A stretch of 64,000 bases of DNA from [Eubacterium] cellulosolvens LD2006. GTDB taxonomy: Bacteria > Bacillota > Clostridia > Lachnospirales > Lachnospiraceae. Under the pieces are notes generated by a model. That model was given only the letters and a program-made list of their open reading frames with translations. It did not search any database and was not told the DNA's origin. Below, piece by piece: positions 17,723 through 25,031 of the stretch; position 1 is the stretch's first letter; each line of letters opens with the position of its first letter. The stretch spans positions 129,926 through 193,925 of the forward strand of contig NZ_KK211309.1 of NCBI RefSeq assembly GCF_000621585.1, in the 5' to 3' direction. The translations under genes were made by a program, and so were the position numbers.

Positions 17723-19012
17723 ATGGGAATGAAGGTACTTGTGGTCGGCGGCGGCGGACGTGAGCATGCGATCGTATGGAAAGTTGCGCAGAGCCCGAAG
17801 GTGGACAAGATCTACTGCGCACCGGGAAATGCGGGAATTGCGGAACTGGCAGAGTGTGTGGACATCGGCGCCATGGAGTTTGACAAGCTGGTCACTTTTG
17901 CGAAAGAGAAGGAAGTAGATCTCACCATCGTAGGCATGGATGATCCGCTGGTTGGTGGAATTGTAGATGCCTTCGAGGAGGCCGGCCTTCGCGTATTCGG
18001 ACCGAGAAAGAACGCGGCGATCCTCGAGGGATCCAAAGCCTTCTCCAAGATGCTCATGAAGAAGTACAACATCCCGACAGCAGGATATGAGACCTTCTCC
18101 GAGCCGGACAAAGTCATTGAGTACTGCAAAAACAACAACAAATTCCCCATTGTTCTGAAGGCCGACGGTCTTGCACTGGGCAAGGGAGTTCTCATCTGTG
18201 AGAATATGGAGGAAGTGGAAGCCGGCGTAAAGGAACTGATGATTGACAAAAAGTTCGGCTCCGCAGGCGACGAGATTGTCGTTGAGGACTTTATGACCGG
18301 ACGCGAAGTTTCTGTTCTCTCCTTTGTGGATGGAAACATTGTAAAAACCATGGCTTCCGCCCAGGATCACAAGCGCGCAAAAGACGGCGACGAGGGTCTG
18401 AACACAGGCGGAATGGGCAACTTCTCCCCCACACCGTTCTACACAAAAGAGGTGGAGGAATTCTGCAATAAATATGTATTCCAGCCCACCGTGGACGCCA
18501 TGAAGGCAGAGGGACGTCCCTTCAAGGGAATTATCTTCTTCGGACTGATGCTCACACCGGAAGGGCCGAAGGTTCTGGAGTACAACGCCAGATTCGGTGA
18601 CCCGGAGGCGCAGGTCGTTCTTCCGAGAATGAAGAACGATATCATTGAAGTGGTAGAGGCCTGCATCGACGGCACTCTCGACCGGATCGATCTTCAGTTC
18701 ACAGAGGAAGCCTGCGTGACCGTAGTACTCGCCAGCGACGGATATCCCCTTGCATATGAGAAGGGACTGCCCATCCGAGGCCTGGAGAACTTCAAAGACA
18801 AGGAAGGTTACTATGTCTTCCATGCCGGCACAAAGTTCAACGAGAAGGGCGAAGTGGTTACAAACGGCGGCCGTGTCCTGGATGTCACAGCCCTGGGCAA
18901 AGACCTCAAAGAAGCCCGCGCAAACGCCTACAAGGCTGTGGAGTGGGTTGATTTCGACAACAAATACTTCAGACACGACATCGGTCATGCCATTGATGAA
19001 TACAAGGGATGA
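17723..19012 (+). CDS. purD: Phosphoribosylamine-glycine ligase
   Basis: A 429-residue ATP-grasp enzyme that joins glycine to phosphoribosylamine. Starts with the Rossmann-like V-L-V-V-G-G-G-G-R-E-H-A; ATP-grasp features include K-A-D-G-L-A-L-G-K-G-V and the metal-binding E-Y-N-A-R-F-G-D-P-E. It is the last gene of this pur run; purF, purL, purC, purB and purH are not in the window. A strong terminator follows. Confidence 0.97.
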   Translation: MGMKVLVVGGGGREHAIVWKVAQSPKVDKIYCAPGNAGIAELAECVDIGAMEFDKLVTFAKEKEVDLTIVGMDDPLVGGIVDAFEEAGLRVFGPRKNAAILEGSKAFSKMLMKKYNIPTAGYETFSEPDKVIEYCKNNNKFPIVLKADGLALGKGVLICENMEEVEAGVKELMIDKKFGSAGDEIVVEDFMTGREVSVLSFVDGNIVKTMASAQDHKRAKDGDEGLNTGGMGNFSPTPFYTKEVEEFCNKYVFQPTVDAMKAEGRPFKGIIFFGLMLTPEGPKVLEYNARFGDPEAQVVLPRMKNDIIEVVEACIDGTLDRIDLQFTEEACVTVVLASDGYPLAYEKGLPIRGLENFKDKEGYYVFHAGTKFNEKGEVVTNGGRVLDVTALGKDLKEARANAYKAVEWVDFDNKYFRHDIGHAIDEYKG

Positions 19013-19053
19013 TGCTGTCTGTGAATAAATATGGATTAAACAGCTGTGTTTAC

Positions 19054-19086
19054 GGGAGGTTCCGCAAGGAACCTCCCTTTGTTTTT
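19054..19086 (+). terminator. Intrinsic terminator of the pur operon
   Basis: Perfect stem gggaggttcc / ggaacctccc with a gcaa loop, then tttgtttttg. Confidence 0.95.
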
Positions 19087-19258
19087 GTCTCATAGGAAAT
19101 TCCTCCGAATTTCCCATGAGACAAAACGCTCCGCGGGATGCGCAGCTCGCAGATAAGAAGATCGCTTACGCGATTCTGCTCGCGCGCCTTTCGTCCGCTG
19201 CGCTCCCCTCAGGAGTGAGGGGCTGGGGGAGCCGAAGTCCGCTTGCGGACTTTGTTCT
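19087..19258 (+). repeat. Dispersed repeat family 1, copy 3a
   Basis: Begins at the T run of the purD terminator. Left hairpin gtctcatagg / cccatgagac, then the full core to ttgttct. Confidence 0.88.
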
Positions 19259-19380
19259 GGTATAGGAAATTGCTCCGCAATCCCTATACCAGAACGCTCC
19301 GCAGGATGCGCACTCGCGCGATATGTAGATGCGTTGCATCCGCGCTCGGCGCGAGAATGTCGCTAGCGACATTCTTTTTT
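19257..19380 (+). repeat. Dispersed repeat family 1, copy 3b (diverged right half)
   Basis: Head-to-tail with copy 3a. Left hairpin is the ctggtatagg / cctataccag variant, the same as copy 2b. After aggatgcgca the sequence departs from the family and ends in a 22-base perfect palindrome (19354-19375, agaatgtcgc and its complement) plus a T run, which could terminate transcription. Confidence 0.7.
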
Positions 19381-19404
19381 ATGATTTGTAGCGCGGCAGG
19401 GAAC

Positions 19405-19500
19405 AAAGCATACACACTCACACGTCGCTCAGTTCCTCAGCGCTTCGCCGTGATTGAAGCGTTCGGAGTGGGGGATGCCGGAGAGTTTTGATATGTATAG
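19405..19500 (+). repeat. Repeat family 2, partial copy (left arm)
   Basis: The segment gcatacac...cacgtcgctc...cctcagcgct resembles the start of the family 2 copy at 24484 and is followed, in opposite orientation, by another copy ending at 19745. Together they make an imperfect long inverted repeat. Confidence 0.5.
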
Positions 19501-19745
19501 AAAGTGCGTCGAGCAGGAGGAGGCAGAGTCATGCAACGCGAACGATAGGAGTGGAGGGTGCTGAACGTCCGGGGGACGTTCGTTTAGCGCGGACCGTAGC
19601 GGAGCGAAGACGTCCATGTTTGAACGCACTTTGTACATCGCCCGAAGGGCATTTGAACAAAGTGCGTGAGTTTTGGCGAAGCACCCGCAATAAGCGACGG
19701 AGCGCTGAGGACGAGAGCGACGTGTTCGCGTGTATGCTCTGACCT
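19500..19745 (-). repeat. Repeat family 2, full copy (minus orientation)
   Basis: Read on the minus strand it starts cagagcatacacgcgaacac and runs like the copy at 24484, including the internal tgcccttcgggcga hairpin. The outer stem here is gcactttgt / acaaagtgc. Open frames across it are not credible genes. Confidence 0.7.
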
Positions 19746-20112
19746 CCTCTCTGCGTCCTATGCTCAAGGTGAATAATATTCATCGAAAAAACGTGCAATG
19801 TGCACGAATATACACAGGCGAAATTAGCAAGAATCACGAGAACAAGTTTTATAATTTTATTGCGGATCTTATATATGGTTGGCGAAAACTATAAATAATC
19901 CGGTGAATATGCTGCACGACAATAAAATGTGCTGTCAAATTGCCGTTTTAACGTGTTAAAATGGTGACTTGCTGCGTGTTGAGAATTTACAAACTTCAAG
20001 TTTGATGATATAGTACACATGATGCATGAATTGCAGTAATTATGTATATTAATGCATAAATATAGATGACAGGATTTGTTGGCCGCCAGATGGTTCAACA
20101 GACGGGGCAGAG
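19746..20112. other. Intergenic region, AT-rich
   Basis: About 360 bp without a gene. It contains a 15-base perfect palindrome caaactt-c-aagtttg (19990-20004) that could be an operator for the gene at 20113. No convincing promoter pair found. Confidence 0.4.
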
Positions 20113-20748
20113 ATGAAAATGGAAAGGGTGTATTACACAGAGCGCCTCCTGGATGCGTTCCGGAGATATTATGATGTGAATCAGGAAGTGGAGGGCGCGC
20201 CGGAGGAATTTTTTGCAAGGTGTGATTTCCACGTCACCGATGCCCGTTATGTGCTCTCGAAGAAGAATGTTCTTTGGAGTACAGACAGCCACGAGTACTG
20301 TTATATTTTTTCCCTGGATCATTTAACGCTGGATGACTACAGGAGATTCGAAAAATACGCGTATGACGACGGCATGAAGAGGATTACGCCGGGGCACGGC
20401 CATAAGTGTACGGCGATCACCCTGATCGCTGTCTGCAAGAGCTGTGAAAGCGACGCCCGCAGGGCGCTTCGGCGATGTCGTCTGCACAAGGAATTCCGGT
20501 TTTCACTGGACGGCTGGATGGATTTCCACACCGCCCTGGCAGAACTGGATCCGGAGAGGGTATACACGAATTTCAGCGGACATAAAAATGCAGGTGTTTT
20601 AAAGAAATTATTCAAAATAAAACCTGAGGGGGAAATAACAAATGAACACAGCATTGATACTGCTAATCGGAATTGTTGTACTGGCCTGCGGTTATCTTTT
20701 TTACGGCCGCTGGCTCGCAAAAACCTGGGGCATCGATCCGACCCGTAA
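20113..20748 (+). CDS. Unrecognised soluble protein overlapping cstA
   Basis: The open frame encodes 211 residues. The first 170 or so look like a real protein: charged, with the blocks F-H-V-T-D-A-R-Y-V-L, D-S-H-E-Y-C-Y-I-F, V-C-K-S-C-E-S-D-A-R-R-A-L and G-W-M-D-F-H-T-A-L. I have an impression of a Clostridia family of unknown function often found before CstA-type carriers, but no family name. The last 35 residues lie inside cstA, a 107-base overlap, and look like frame noise; an ancestral stop codon was probably lost near 20630. No signal peptide or membrane segment. Confidence 0.65.
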   Translation: MKMERVYYTERLLDAFRRYYDVNQEVEGAPEEFFARCDFHVTDARYVLSKKNVLWSTDSHEYCYIFSLDHLTLDDYRRFEKYAYDDGMKRITPGHGHKCTAITLIAVCKSCESDARRALRRCRLHKEFRFSLDGWMDFHTALAELDPERVYTNFSGHKNAGVLKKLFKIKPEGEITNEHSIDTANRNCCTGLRLSFLRPLARKNLGHRSDP

Positions 20749-22390
20749 GACACCGGCGGAGGCGTGCCGTGATAATGTGGACTACGTGCCGGCAAAGACA
20801 CCGGTATTGATGGGACATCACTTCTCGTCCATTGCGGGTGCCGGACCTATCACCGGACCTGTACAGGCTGCCGTTTTCGGTTGGGTTCCGGTTATGCTCT
20901 GGATCCTGATCGGAGGTATTTTCTTCGGAGGTGTACACGACTTCGGAGCTCTCTTCGCGTCTCTGAGACATAAGGGACAGTCCATTGGAGAGATCATCGG
21001 ATCAACAATGGGAAACAAGATGAAAAAACTCTTTCTTGTTTTTACCTATCTGACACTGCTTCTTGTGGTTGCTGCCTTCTCGTCTATGGTTGCGGGAACA
21101 TTTAAAGCCACATATACAGAGTCCGGAGTACTGGACAAGGCGGCAAGTTCTGCGAATGCCTCCACGGCAATGATTTCGCTTCTGTTTATCCTGATGGCCA
21201 TTGTCTTCGGTTTCATGGTATACAGAAGGAATGCACCGCTTCTTGTGTCTACACTGGTGGGTGTTGCAGCGATTGTAGGCGTGATTGTGCTGGGATTGAC
21301 TTTCCACCCGATCTACCTCAGCGAGACTACATGGATGATCATCATCGGTATTTATATCGGCGTTGCATCCGTTGTTCCTGTATGGATCCTTCTGCAGCCG
21401 AGAGATTATCTCAGCTCTTTCCTGCTTTATTTCATGTTGGCTCTTGCAGTAGTCGGGATCATCGGAGCTCATCCGAGCATGGCAAAAGTACCTGCGTTTA
21501 CAGGCTTCTTTAATGAGACACAGGGATATATGTTCCCGGCTCTGTTTGTAACGATTGCCTGTGGCGCGATCTCGGGCTTCCATTCACTGGTTTCTTCCGG
21601 TACTACATCCAAGCAGCTGGACAATGAGAAACATGCGCTTCCGGTTGCCTATGGTTCTATGCTTATTGAGTGCGTACTTGGACTTTGCACTGTCTGTGCG
21701 GTAGGTTCACTCTGGGATAAATTCTCCTCAGGAGAAGTGACGAACCCTATGCAGGTATTCTCTATGGGAATTGCCCACATGGTGGCTGCGATTCCGGGCA
21801 TGGCAGGTACTGAGAAAGTGTGTCAGAGTCTGCTTATTCTTGCGGTCTCTGTATTCTGTCTTACATCTCTGGATACATCTGCGCGTCTTGCAAGATATAC
21901 CTTCCAGGAACTCTGGCTTGGTACAGGCGAGACAGTTGACTCGGTGGAGGGATACAAGAAAGTCCTCACCAATCCTTATGTCGCTACAGTAGTGACCATC
22001 GTCCTCGGTGTCGGCATGGGACTTACCGGTTATATCAATATCTGGCCGCTCTTCGGAGCATCCAACCAGCTTCTTGCTGCAGTAGGCCTTCTGGCGGTTG
22101 CCACCTGGCTCGGTAAAGTCGGCAAGAACAATAAGATGTTCTATATTCCGATGGTATTTATGCTCTGCGTCACAGTGACTTCACTGATCCAGACAGCCAT
22201 CAAGAATATCAAGGTAATGACAGGCGGCGTAACAGCTGATTTTGGATGGAGCCTTGCGAGAACAGTAATCGCCGTACTTCTGGTGGTTCTTGCTCTGATC
22301 CTTGCTGCGGACAGCATTCGCACCATGATCAAAAATGCGAAGGAAAAGAAAAATGCGTCCGTCTCTGCGGCAGCATCTGCAGTTGATTAA
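20642..22390 (+). CDS. cstA: CstA-family carbon-starvation carrier (pyruvate/peptide uptake)
   Basis: A 582-residue polytopic inner-membrane protein, about 15 hydrophobic segments. The N-terminus shows G-Y-L-F-Y-G-R-W-L, then the family block H-H-F-S-S-I-A-G-A-G-P-I-T-G-P, G-G-V-H-D-F-G-A-L, and S-G-F-H-S-L-V-S-S-G-T-T-S-K-Q. CstA proteins take up pyruvate and possibly peptides. It is shorter than enteric CstA (about 700) and like clostridial members. GAGGGGG lies 9 bases before the ATG. A terminator follows after about 220 bases. Confidence 0.93.
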   Translation: MNTALILLIGIVVLACGYLFYGRWLAKTWGIDPTRKTPAEACRDNVDYVPAKTPVLMGHHFSSIAGAGPITGPVQAAVFGWVPVMLWILIGGIFFGGVHDFGALFASLRHKGQSIGEIIGSTMGNKMKKLFLVFTYLTLLLVVAAFSSMVAGTFKATYTESGVLDKAASSANASTAMISLLFILMAIVFGFMVYRRNAPLLVSTLVGVAAIVGVIVLGLTFHPIYLSETTWMIIIGIYIGVASVVPVWILLQPRDYLSSFLLYFMLALAVVGIIGAHPSMAKVPAFTGFFNETQGYMFPALFVTIACGAISGFHSLVSSGTTSKQLDNEKHALPVAYGSMLIECVLGLCTVCAVGSLWDKFSSGEVTNPMQVFSMGIAHMVAAIPGMAGTEKVCQSLLILAVSVFCLTSLDTSARLARYTFQELWLGTGETVDSVEGYKKVLTNPYVATVVTIVLGVGMGLTGYINIWPLFGASNQLLAAVGLLAVATWLGKVGKNNKMFYIPMVFMLCVTVTSLIQTAIKNIKVMTGGVTADFGWSLARTVIAVLLVVLALILAADSIRTMIKNAKEKKNASVSAAASAVD

Positions 22391-22606
22391 TCATGTTATG
22401 TAATCACGGCAAACAGCTCTCCATACCCAGAAGGTTCCCAATATGTTTGCTGCGGTTGTCAAAATTCGAGAATCATGTGCTCCGGTGTTTAAATCCTCTG
22501 ATTTATCGCTCCACCGGAGTATCTGGTTCGCCCCCGCAGGACGTCTCTGACCCTGGCGGGATATGAAAACCGGGTATATTTAAATTAAGAAAGAAATCTT
22601 ACCTCT
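22391..22606. other. Intergenic region downstream of cstA
   Basis: No gene. One hairpin with arms ctccggtg / caccggag (about 22480-22518) and a second weaker GC-rich one (22532-22561) lie here; they might be 3' UTR structure or an unannotated small RNA. Confidence 0.4.
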
Positions 22607-22647
22607 ACAGCGGTCTGTGTATTTGTGTGCAGTCCGCTGTTTTTTTA
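22607..22647 (+). terminator. Intrinsic terminator, cstA side
   Basis: Arms acagcggtct / agtccgctgt (one mismatch) followed by seven T residues. Confidence 0.75.
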
Positions 22648-22817
22648 TCTCATAGGAAATTGCTTCGCATTCCCTATGAGACAAAACGCTCCGCGGGATG
22701 CGCAGCTCGCAGATGGGAAGATCGTTTCGCGATTCTGCTCGCGCGCCTTTCGTCCGCTGCGCTCCCCTCAGGATTGAGGGGATGGGGGAGTCGAAGTCCG
22801 CTTGCGGACTTTGTTCT
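22648..22817 (+). repeat. Dispersed repeat family 1, copy 4
   Basis: Begins immediately after the T run of the preceding terminator. Left hairpin ctcatagg / cctatgag with inner tgc-ttc-gca; ends in ttgttct. Nearly identical to copy 5. Confidence 0.9.
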
Positions 22818-22922
22818 GGGAAAATTGTTACTTGACAAGTGTTCCCGGTGGGCTTATGTTTACGGAAAGAACGGACGAAATATACAATATAGCACAGGTA
22901 TCGTGTGAGCGGATGACAGTCA

Positions 22923-23234
22923 TTGTTTGAAAACGGCAGAATTGAGGTTGATGAGACATTGTTCAGCGGATATCAGGCTCTGATCGGTTATTACAATGTG
23001 AATTACATTTGTAATATCGATTCCAGACGAAAAGAATGGCAGTTCAATAATTTTTTTGAACAATACGGTACAGACACGGAAGCGTACACCATGGAAATGA
23101 TCGAGCATTATTTCAGAAATAACGGCATTTCCTACAGGAGATACTTCCTCATGGACAACACGCGAAGCGAGCGGTCGAATATGACGCGTTTCGGTGAGTT
23201 TCTCCACCAGTCATGGATGACACCGGAGAAGTGA
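22923..23234 (+). CDS. Hypothetical protein, 103 aa
   Basis: A small acidic/aromatic protein starting at TTG (an in-frame stop lies 9 bases upstream, so no longer start exists). It has many Tyr, Phe and Asn residues and no signal peptide or membrane span. It has its own strong terminator about 110 bases after the stop, which supports expression. The weak start site makes a truncated gene possible. No family recognised. Confidence 0.45.
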   Translation: MFENGRIEVDETLFSGYQALIGYYNVNYICNIDSRRKEWQFNNFFEQYGTDTEAYTMEMIEHYFRNNGISYRRYFLMDNTRSERSNMTRFGEFLHQSWMTPEK

Positions 23235-23343
23235 GGAGAGAGGCCGGATCGTTTGATTTCCGAGGAGCGGGGCATACGATTCTTTGGTTGAGGGATAGAA
23301 CACGGGGCTGTGTGAGAAGAGTGCACAGAAGACCGTAGCATAT

Positions 23344-23379
23344 AAAGAAGGGACTGTCAAACGACAGTCCCTTCTTTTA
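23344..23379 (+). terminator. Intrinsic terminator
   Basis: Perfect stem aaagaagggactgtc / gacagtcccttcttt, loop aaac, then T residues. Confidence 0.93.
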
Positions 23380-23383
23380 TCAT

Positions 23384-23552
23384 CTCATAGGAAATTGCTT
23401 CGCATTCCCTATGAGACAAAACGCTCCGCGGGATGCGCAGCTCGCAGATGGGAAGATCGCTTCGCGATTCTGCTCGCGCGCCTTTCGTCCGCTGCGCTCC
23501 CCTCAGGATTGAGGGGATGGGGTAGTCGAAGTCCGCTTGCGGACTTTGTTCT
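23384..23552 (+). repeat. Dispersed repeat family 1, copy 5
   Basis: Starts 5 bases after the preceding terminator T run; hairpin ctcatagg / cctatgag; ends ggactttgttct. Confidence 0.9.
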
Positions 23553-23557
23553 ACATA

Positions 23558-23589
23558 AAAGAAAAACCTTCAGAAATAATCTGAAGGTG
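23558..23589 (-). terminator. Intrinsic terminator of the tRNA operon
   Basis: On the minus strand, stem accttcag / ctgaaggt followed by tttttctttt, directly behind tRNA-Met. Confidence 0.85.
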
Positions 23590-23595
23590 AAAGAG

Positions 23596-23669
23596 TAGCG
23601 AGAGGGGGATTTGAACCCTCGACACTGCGGGTATGAACCGCATGCTCTAGCCAACTGAGCTACCTCGCC
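23596..23669 (-). tRNA. tRNA-Met (CAT anticodon)
   Basis: Cloverleaf on the minus strand: acceptor GGCGAGG / TCTCGCT with A73, D stem GCTC/GAGC, anticodon stem TGCGG / CCGCA with loop TTCATAC (anticodon CAT), T loop TTCAAAT. The stem lacks the initiator GGG/CCC pairs, so this is elongator Met, or possibly Ile with a lysidine-modified CAT. CCA is not encoded. The T stem has one A-C mismatch. Confidence 0.9.
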
Positions 23670-23700
23670 ATATTTAAATACAAGTTGCTTTGAGAAGAAG

Positions 23701-23773
23701 TGGGGCCTATAGGGCTCGAACCTATGACCCTCTGCTTGTAAGGCAGATGCTCTCCCAGCTGAGCTAAGACCCC
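23701..23773 (-). tRNA. tRNA-Val (TAC anticodon)
   Basis: Cloverleaf on the minus strand: acceptor GGGGTCT / AGGCCCC with A73, D stem GCTC/GAGC, anticodon stem CTGC(C)/GCAG with loop CTTACAA (anticodon TAC), T loop TTCGAGC. CCA is not encoded. First gene of a two-tRNA operon. Confidence 0.95.
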
Positions 23774-23804
23774 GTGTTGTTGTCTCGCCGCAACCTGCTC
23801 CGCT

Positions 23805-23833
23805 AGTATAACCCGATATGAGGGGTATGTCAA
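23805..23833 (-). promoter_or_regulatory. Sigma-A promoter of the tRNA operon
   Basis: Minus strand TTGACA (23833-23828), 17 bases, TATACT (23810-23805), 32 bases before tRNA-Val. Confidence 0.9.
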
Positions 23834-24026
23834 CACCTTTTTTGAAATTTTTTTGAAAAAGTTTTCATTTCTTTTTGACTTATTTATTTTGGCTAAAATC
23901 GGGTGTACCTATAGAGATTTTATAGTGAATGTGTTAGACTGAATACAGTGTATTTCCGTGATAGCGATCCGGCAGCAAAGGAATGCGTTGTCACAAACCA
24001 GACAGAAAGGATCGGTGGTTAAAGAA

Positions 24027-24377
24027 ATGGATAAAGTACAGGAACTGGTCACTCTTTTAAAAGCAGGACAGATCAAGGAAGAACAGGAGAAGAAGATTAA
24101 TCCGATACTGTTCGTTGTTGCTGTCGTTGGAGCGATTGTCGCTGTATGTGGAATTGCCTATGCGATCTATCGCCATTTCAGCCCGGATTATCTGGGAGAA
24201 TTTGACGATGACGACTTTGATGACGATTTCGAGGATTACTTTGATGATGAAGACTGTGATGACTTCGATGAAGACAGAGCAGAGAAAGATGATCCTGTTT
24301 CATCGGCATTCGATGATGACAGGGATGAGCAGAGAACACCATCAGAGACGAAGATCATCTTCCCGAGAGTTAAGTAA
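24027..24377 (+). CDS. Small membrane protein with Asp-rich cytoplasmic or surface tail
   Basis: A 116-residue protein. N-terminal amphipathic helix (M-D-K-V-Q-E-L-V), one transmembrane helix at about residues 26-47 (P-I-L-F-V to Y-A-I-Y), then an extremely acidic segment where most residues between 57 and 85 are Asp or Glu, then a short basic end K-I-I-F-P-R-V-K. I recall similar proteins across Lachnospiraceae but no named role. The start is chosen from family-like M-D-K; an in-frame extension to 23958 is possible. Terminator follows at 24409. Confidence 0.7.
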   Translation: MDKVQELVTLLKAGQIKEEQEKKINPILFVVAVVGAIVAVCGIAYAIYRHFSPDYLGEFDDDDFDDDFEDYFDDEDCDDFDEDRAEKDDPVSSAFDDDRDEQRTPSETKIIFPRVK

Positions 24378-24408
24378 AGTTTAGAATAGCTGTTATAGAG
24401 TATTATGT

Positions 24409-24439
24409 AGCCGCTGTGGATTGCCGCAGCGGCTTTTTT
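24409..24439 (+). terminator. Intrinsic terminator
   Basis: Stem agccgctg / cagcggct with a T run, just after the acidic membrane protein gene. Confidence 0.85.
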
Positions 24440-24483
24440 GTGTCACGAGATGAATTCTCCTGGGGTAAAATGCGTAAGGAGCC

Positions 24484-24720
24484 AGAGCATACACGCGAAC
24501 ACGTCGCTCTCGTCCTCAGCGCTCCGCCGCCTATTGCGGGGTGCTCCCGCAAAAAGCTCAACCGCTTTGTCTTATGCCCTTCGGGCGATGTCCAAAGCGG
24601 TCTCAGACATTGCTCACGCACCCGCGCTATGCTCGCGCTTCGTTCTCCGCTTCCAAGTGTTCGCTCTGCATGACTCTGTCCCCTTCCGCTTCCAATGTGT
24701 TACAGCATAAAATGTCAGAA
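24484..24720 (+). repeat. Repeat family 2, full copy (plus orientation)
   Basis: Starts cagagcatacacgcgaacac and contains the block tgcccttcgggcga, a GCCC-UUCG-GGGC type hairpin. The flanking stem here is accgctttg / caaagcggt. The same block in the copy at 19500-19745 has a different but still complementary stem. It ends near tgcatgactctg. Confidence 0.7.
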
Positions 24721-25031
24721 CTCGATACTTCGCACCCAAAAGATCTGTAATTCCGGCAGATCTGAAAGAGGTCTCACACGAAAACAAAATGCGTTACCTG
24801 TTCTGATTATGTCAATAATCGGAACGATTTATCACACGAATACGGCATAAAATAATAATAATCTGATATATCTAACTCGTTTAGACAACATTTGAGAAGC
24901 GAAGAGATACTAGAATTGATAATATTATACGTGTGAATACATTTCTTATATGTCATGAATTTGTTGTCAGGACTTTGGGAATTGGATTTGCGGAAACAGT
25001 AAGTACTTTATAAAGGAGAAGGAGAAAAAGT
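24721..25031. other. Intergenic region and probable xynC promoter zone
   Basis: AT-rich, about 310 bp. TTGAGA near 24891 with TAGAAT at 15-base spacing is a weak promoter candidate. GGAG lies before the xynC start. No repressor site was identified. Confidence 0.4.

Noticed and set aside
19160-19840. Several overlapping open frames behind the pur operon
   Set aside because: All fall within repeat families 1 and 2, on both strands at once.
22627-22908. Small ORFs inside the repeats that encode similar R-S-A-G-C-A-A-R-R-W peptides
   Set aside because: They are translations of the same non-coding repeat at several sites. Hairpins and missing ribosome sites argue against protein coding.
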